14,222 nucleotides of DNA from an uncultured Bacillaceae bacterium (GTDB lineage: Bacteria; Bacillota; Bacilli; Bacillales; Pradoshiaceae), in contig CAJGCH010000043.1 in assembly GCA_904501845.1 (NCBI GenBank), positions 1 through 14,222 on the forward strand, written 5' to 3'. The notes below the pieces were generated by a model. It searched no databases and was not told where the DNA came from. It saw only the letters and a list, made by a program, of their open reading frames with translations. This document shows positions 12,700-14,222 of this stretch, one piece after another. Numbering within the stretch: position 1 is the stretch's first letter; the number at the start of each line of letters is the position of its first letter. A program made the translations under genes and the position numbers.

Positions 12700-13455
12700 T
12701 TATTTCCTCAGCTTAAACACAATAAAGTCCGGACATCTCAAATCTTCTTCAAAAGACGGATATTTTCCCAGCATCTCAGGCGATGGTTTCGGCTCCACAA
12801 TGCCTTCTATTACAAAGCCTGTTCGAAGTAGTGCGTTTATATAGCTTGTCAATGTTCTATGGAATAATAGGATTTTCTCGTTCTCGCCTAAGGCCTGTTC
12901 ATACACATCTTCATAAAAATATTTATCGACATTCCAGTGCAGCTTTTCTCCATTCTCGGCTTTTTCCCATCCGCATTCCGGCGTAACAAAACAAGGATGC
13001 AATATGGAGAAGATAAAACTGCCGCCAACTGCTAACAGCCGATGCATTTCCGAAAATGCCTTTTGATAATCGGCAAGGTCCTGAATCACCATATTAGATA
13101 TGATTAAATCAAAGCTGCCGCTTTTGAAAAAGTACAGATTCTCACAATTGCCTTGTTTAAACTCAATCCCCAAATCATTTAGCGTTCTTGCTTGAGCGAT
13201 TTCTAGCATTCTTGCTGAATAATCTACAGCTTTCACTCTAGCACCAGCCTCCGCTAGCATCCTGCTAAAATAGCCTTCCCCGCAGCCGGCGTCTAATATA
13301 TCTTTATTGTTGATATCTCCCATTAAAGAAATGAACGCAGGGTTTAAAAAGACCTCTTTATGAGGGTCTCCATTCTTTCCATGATTTTTTGCATATGTAT
13401 CCGCATAGGCATCCCACCGTTTAACCGCTTCTTCTGTATTCAAAAGTTGACTCAC
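12700..13455 (-). CDS. Class I SAM-dependent methyltransferase
   Basis: A 251-residue Rossmann-fold methyltransferase. Motif I is ILDAGCGEGYFS (53-64), the acidic SAM-ribose ligand is Asp78 in VKAVDYS, motif II region is GSFDLIISNMVIQDLADY (113-130), followed by LLAVGGSFIFSILHPCF (motif III). The UbiE/SmtA-like class acts on small molecules; the substrate is unknown. The C-terminal half (GWEKAEN, HRTLTSYINALLRTGF, PKPSPEM) is typical of the Bacillus family of this architecture. The start is GTG 13455, with AAAGGGGG about 13 bases upstream, which is long; an ATG nine bases upstream is in frame but followed at once by TAA. It overlaps functionally with the lipocalin-like gene one base downstream. 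Confidence 0.9.
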   Translation of the reverse strand: MSQLLNTEEAVKRWDAYADTYAKNHGKNGDPHKEVFLNPAFISLMGDINNKDILDAGCGEGYFSRMLAEAGARVKAVDYSARMLEIAQARTLNDLGIEFKQGNCENLYFFKSGSFDLIISNMVIQDLADYQKAFSEMHRLLAVGGSFIFSILHPCFVTPECGWEKAENGEKLHWNVDKYFYEDVYEQALGENEKILLFHRTLTSYINALLRTGFVIEGIVEPKPSPEMLGKYPSFEEDLRCPDFIVFKLRK

Positions 13456-13585
13456 TTAACTCATTTCCCCCTTTCATTTACTCCCTTTTTATCACTCCTA
13501 TAGTTATCCCATCCAAGCTTCCCGCTAAAAGCCTTAATATATGTATGTTTTACGTCCTTTCATTAAAACAAGCCATTATGATCGA

Positions 13586-13753
13586 TCACTTTACTTTTTG
13601 CGGGAATAGCTTATCCGATAGTGCCCAAAAAATCGTAAAAACAAGAGAGAAGCCAAACATATGCAATATCGTCATCTCCTTATCTCCTAGTATGAATACA
13701 TAGTACATAACTTGGAGAGCAAGTGTTATACCAAACAAACGCAAATAACCCAT
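13586..13753 (-). CDS. 55-residue hydrophobic membrane protein
   Basis: A 55-codon gene on the minus strand, missed by ordinary length cut-offs. ATG 13753 is preceded by GAAGGAGG at six bases, the stop is TGA at 13588-13586. The protein starts MGYLRLFGITLALQVMYYVF, a first membrane segment, then a short loop ILGDKEMT, a second hydrophobic stretch (about 29-44, LHMFGFSLVFTIFWAL), and a basic tail ending PQKVK. This two-helix hairpin architecture with an excellent ribosome binding site supports a real gene. It has no name that I recognise. It lies between the methyltransferase (130 bases downstream) and the 77-residue gene; it may have its own promoter, since a terminator separates it from the latter. 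Confidence 0.65.
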   Translation of the reverse strand: MGYLRLFGITLALQVMYYVFILGDKEMTILHMFGFSLVFTIFWALSDKLFPQKVK

Positions 13754-13835
13754 CAGAATCCTCCTTCTTTATACTTATATATTAGTTTCTAGATAATCGG
13801 TAAAAACCCTCTTCCTGCTTTAGACTTAATTCCAT

Positions 13836-13864
13836 AAAAAAAAGGATGCATCAGCATCCCTTTT
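13836..13864 (-). terminator. Terminator of the 77-residue gene
   Basis: GGATGC (13844-13849) pairs with GCATCC (13854-13859); on the minus strand a run of eight T follows (13843-13836). It lies just after the stop at 13870. Confidence 0.82.
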
Positions 13865-13869
13865 CCCTC

Positions 13870-14103
13870 TTACTTGCCTGTTGCTTGCTTTTCCGCGATT
13901 AAGTCTTCTAGCCTTTCTTTCTGTGAAACGAGGTCCTCTACAGTCAGCTCCGGTGTAACATGGGGCGCTGCGAGGCCGATTTGAGGAGATTGCTGGATGA
14001 GATTTCTCAATTGACCGTTGTTTTGCTCATATACCCGGTATCCCACCGCACCTACTACTGTCCCTGATAGAAATCCCATTAAAAAGTCTTTGTTCAATGC
14101 CAT
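13870..14103 (-). CDS. 77-residue protein with glycine-rich membrane segment
   Basis: A small protein of unknown function. Residues about 8-22 (LMGFLSGTVVGAVGY) form a glycine-rich membrane helix or YtxH-like anchor, and the rest is polar, ending in a charged helix (LVSQKERLEDLIAEKQ) that could form a coiled coil. It starts at ATG 14103 with a perfect AGGAGG at about eight bases upstream. It is monocistronic on this view, with a terminator directly after it. Proteins with a glycine-rich N-terminal helix and a C-terminal coiled coil are usually membrane-linked in Bacillus; no more can be said. Confidence 0.75.
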   Translation of the reverse strand: MALNKDFLMGFLSGTVVGAVGYRVYEQNNGQLRNLIQQSPQIGLAAPHVTPELTVEDLVSQKERLEDLIAEKQATGK

Positions 14104-14158
14104 ATTTAACTCCTCCTAGAATGAATTTATATAAAAGTCCTAAAGAAGACCTTTCTAC

Positions 14159-14222
14159 CTAAACCGCTGCAGGGTTAATTTGAGAGCTGCGCCTAATATC
14201 ATTGAATACCTCAACAAGATTG
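14159..14222 (-). CDS. C-terminal end of a possible further gene, partial
   Basis: On the minus strand an open frame enters from the right edge and ends at TAG (14161-14159), reading NLVEVFNDIRRSSQINPAAV. Codon choice looks natural, and it lies 55 bases upstream of the 77-residue gene. At 20 codons chance cannot be excluded. Confidence 0.35.
   Translation of the reverse strand, partial: NLVEVFNDIRRSSQINPAAV

Noticed and set aside
1..14222. CRISPR array, tRNA, rRNA, insertion sequence or prophage structural genes
   Set aside because: No regularly spaced repeats, cloverleaf, transposase or phage protein were recognised on reading both strands.

Overview
The window looks like chromosomal DNA from an endospore-forming member of the Bacillaceae. 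The evidence is a yqhL-yqhO-yqhP-yqhQ-yqhR-yqhT-efp-spoIIIAA gene set close to the Bacillus subtilis yqh region, a spore photoproduct lyase, strong AGGAGG-type ribosome binding sites, frequent TTG/GTG starts and many U-tract terminators. All family names come from reading motifs and from memory of homologues; no database search was run.

Left and centre (1-10000). The window opens inside a DUF1836-like regulator gene that converges on the rhodanese gene yqhL, and the two share an interlocked pair of terminators. A 454-base gene-free stretch follows, carrying the yqhL promoter, a sigma-B-like promoter and two NrdR-box-like sites in front of nrdJ, an adenosylcobalamin-dependent ribonucleotide reductase. 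Next come splB (DNA repair in germinating spores), yqhO (patatin-like), the minus-strand pair yqhQ-yqhP, and then yqhR, yqhT and efp. Exact CATACTA heptamers, the -10 element of forespore sigma factors, lie just upstream of splB, yqhQ and yqhR. The ribosome binding site of yqhO is buried in a 20-pair hairpin.

Break point (10000-10750). After two tandem terminators behind efp, a plausible sigma-E promoter drives spoIIIAA. Recognisable SpoIIIAA sequence stops about 11 codons after the Walker A motif, near 10613. The rest of the ATPase and the rest of the spoIIIA operon are absent. In a sporulating cell this would be lethal to spore formation unless the gene is rebuilt, so the point is either the edge of an intervening element, a rearrangement, or an assembly join.

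Right (10750-14222). Everything here is on the minus strand and looks accessory: a small membrane protein, two GNAT acetyltransferases, a lipocalin-like protein coupled to a SAM methyltransferase, a 55-residue membrane protein, a 77-residue membrane-anchored protein and the tail of a possible further gene at the edge. The second GNAT is preceded by an 18-codon ORF with a strong ribosome binding site and by a 25-base dyad.
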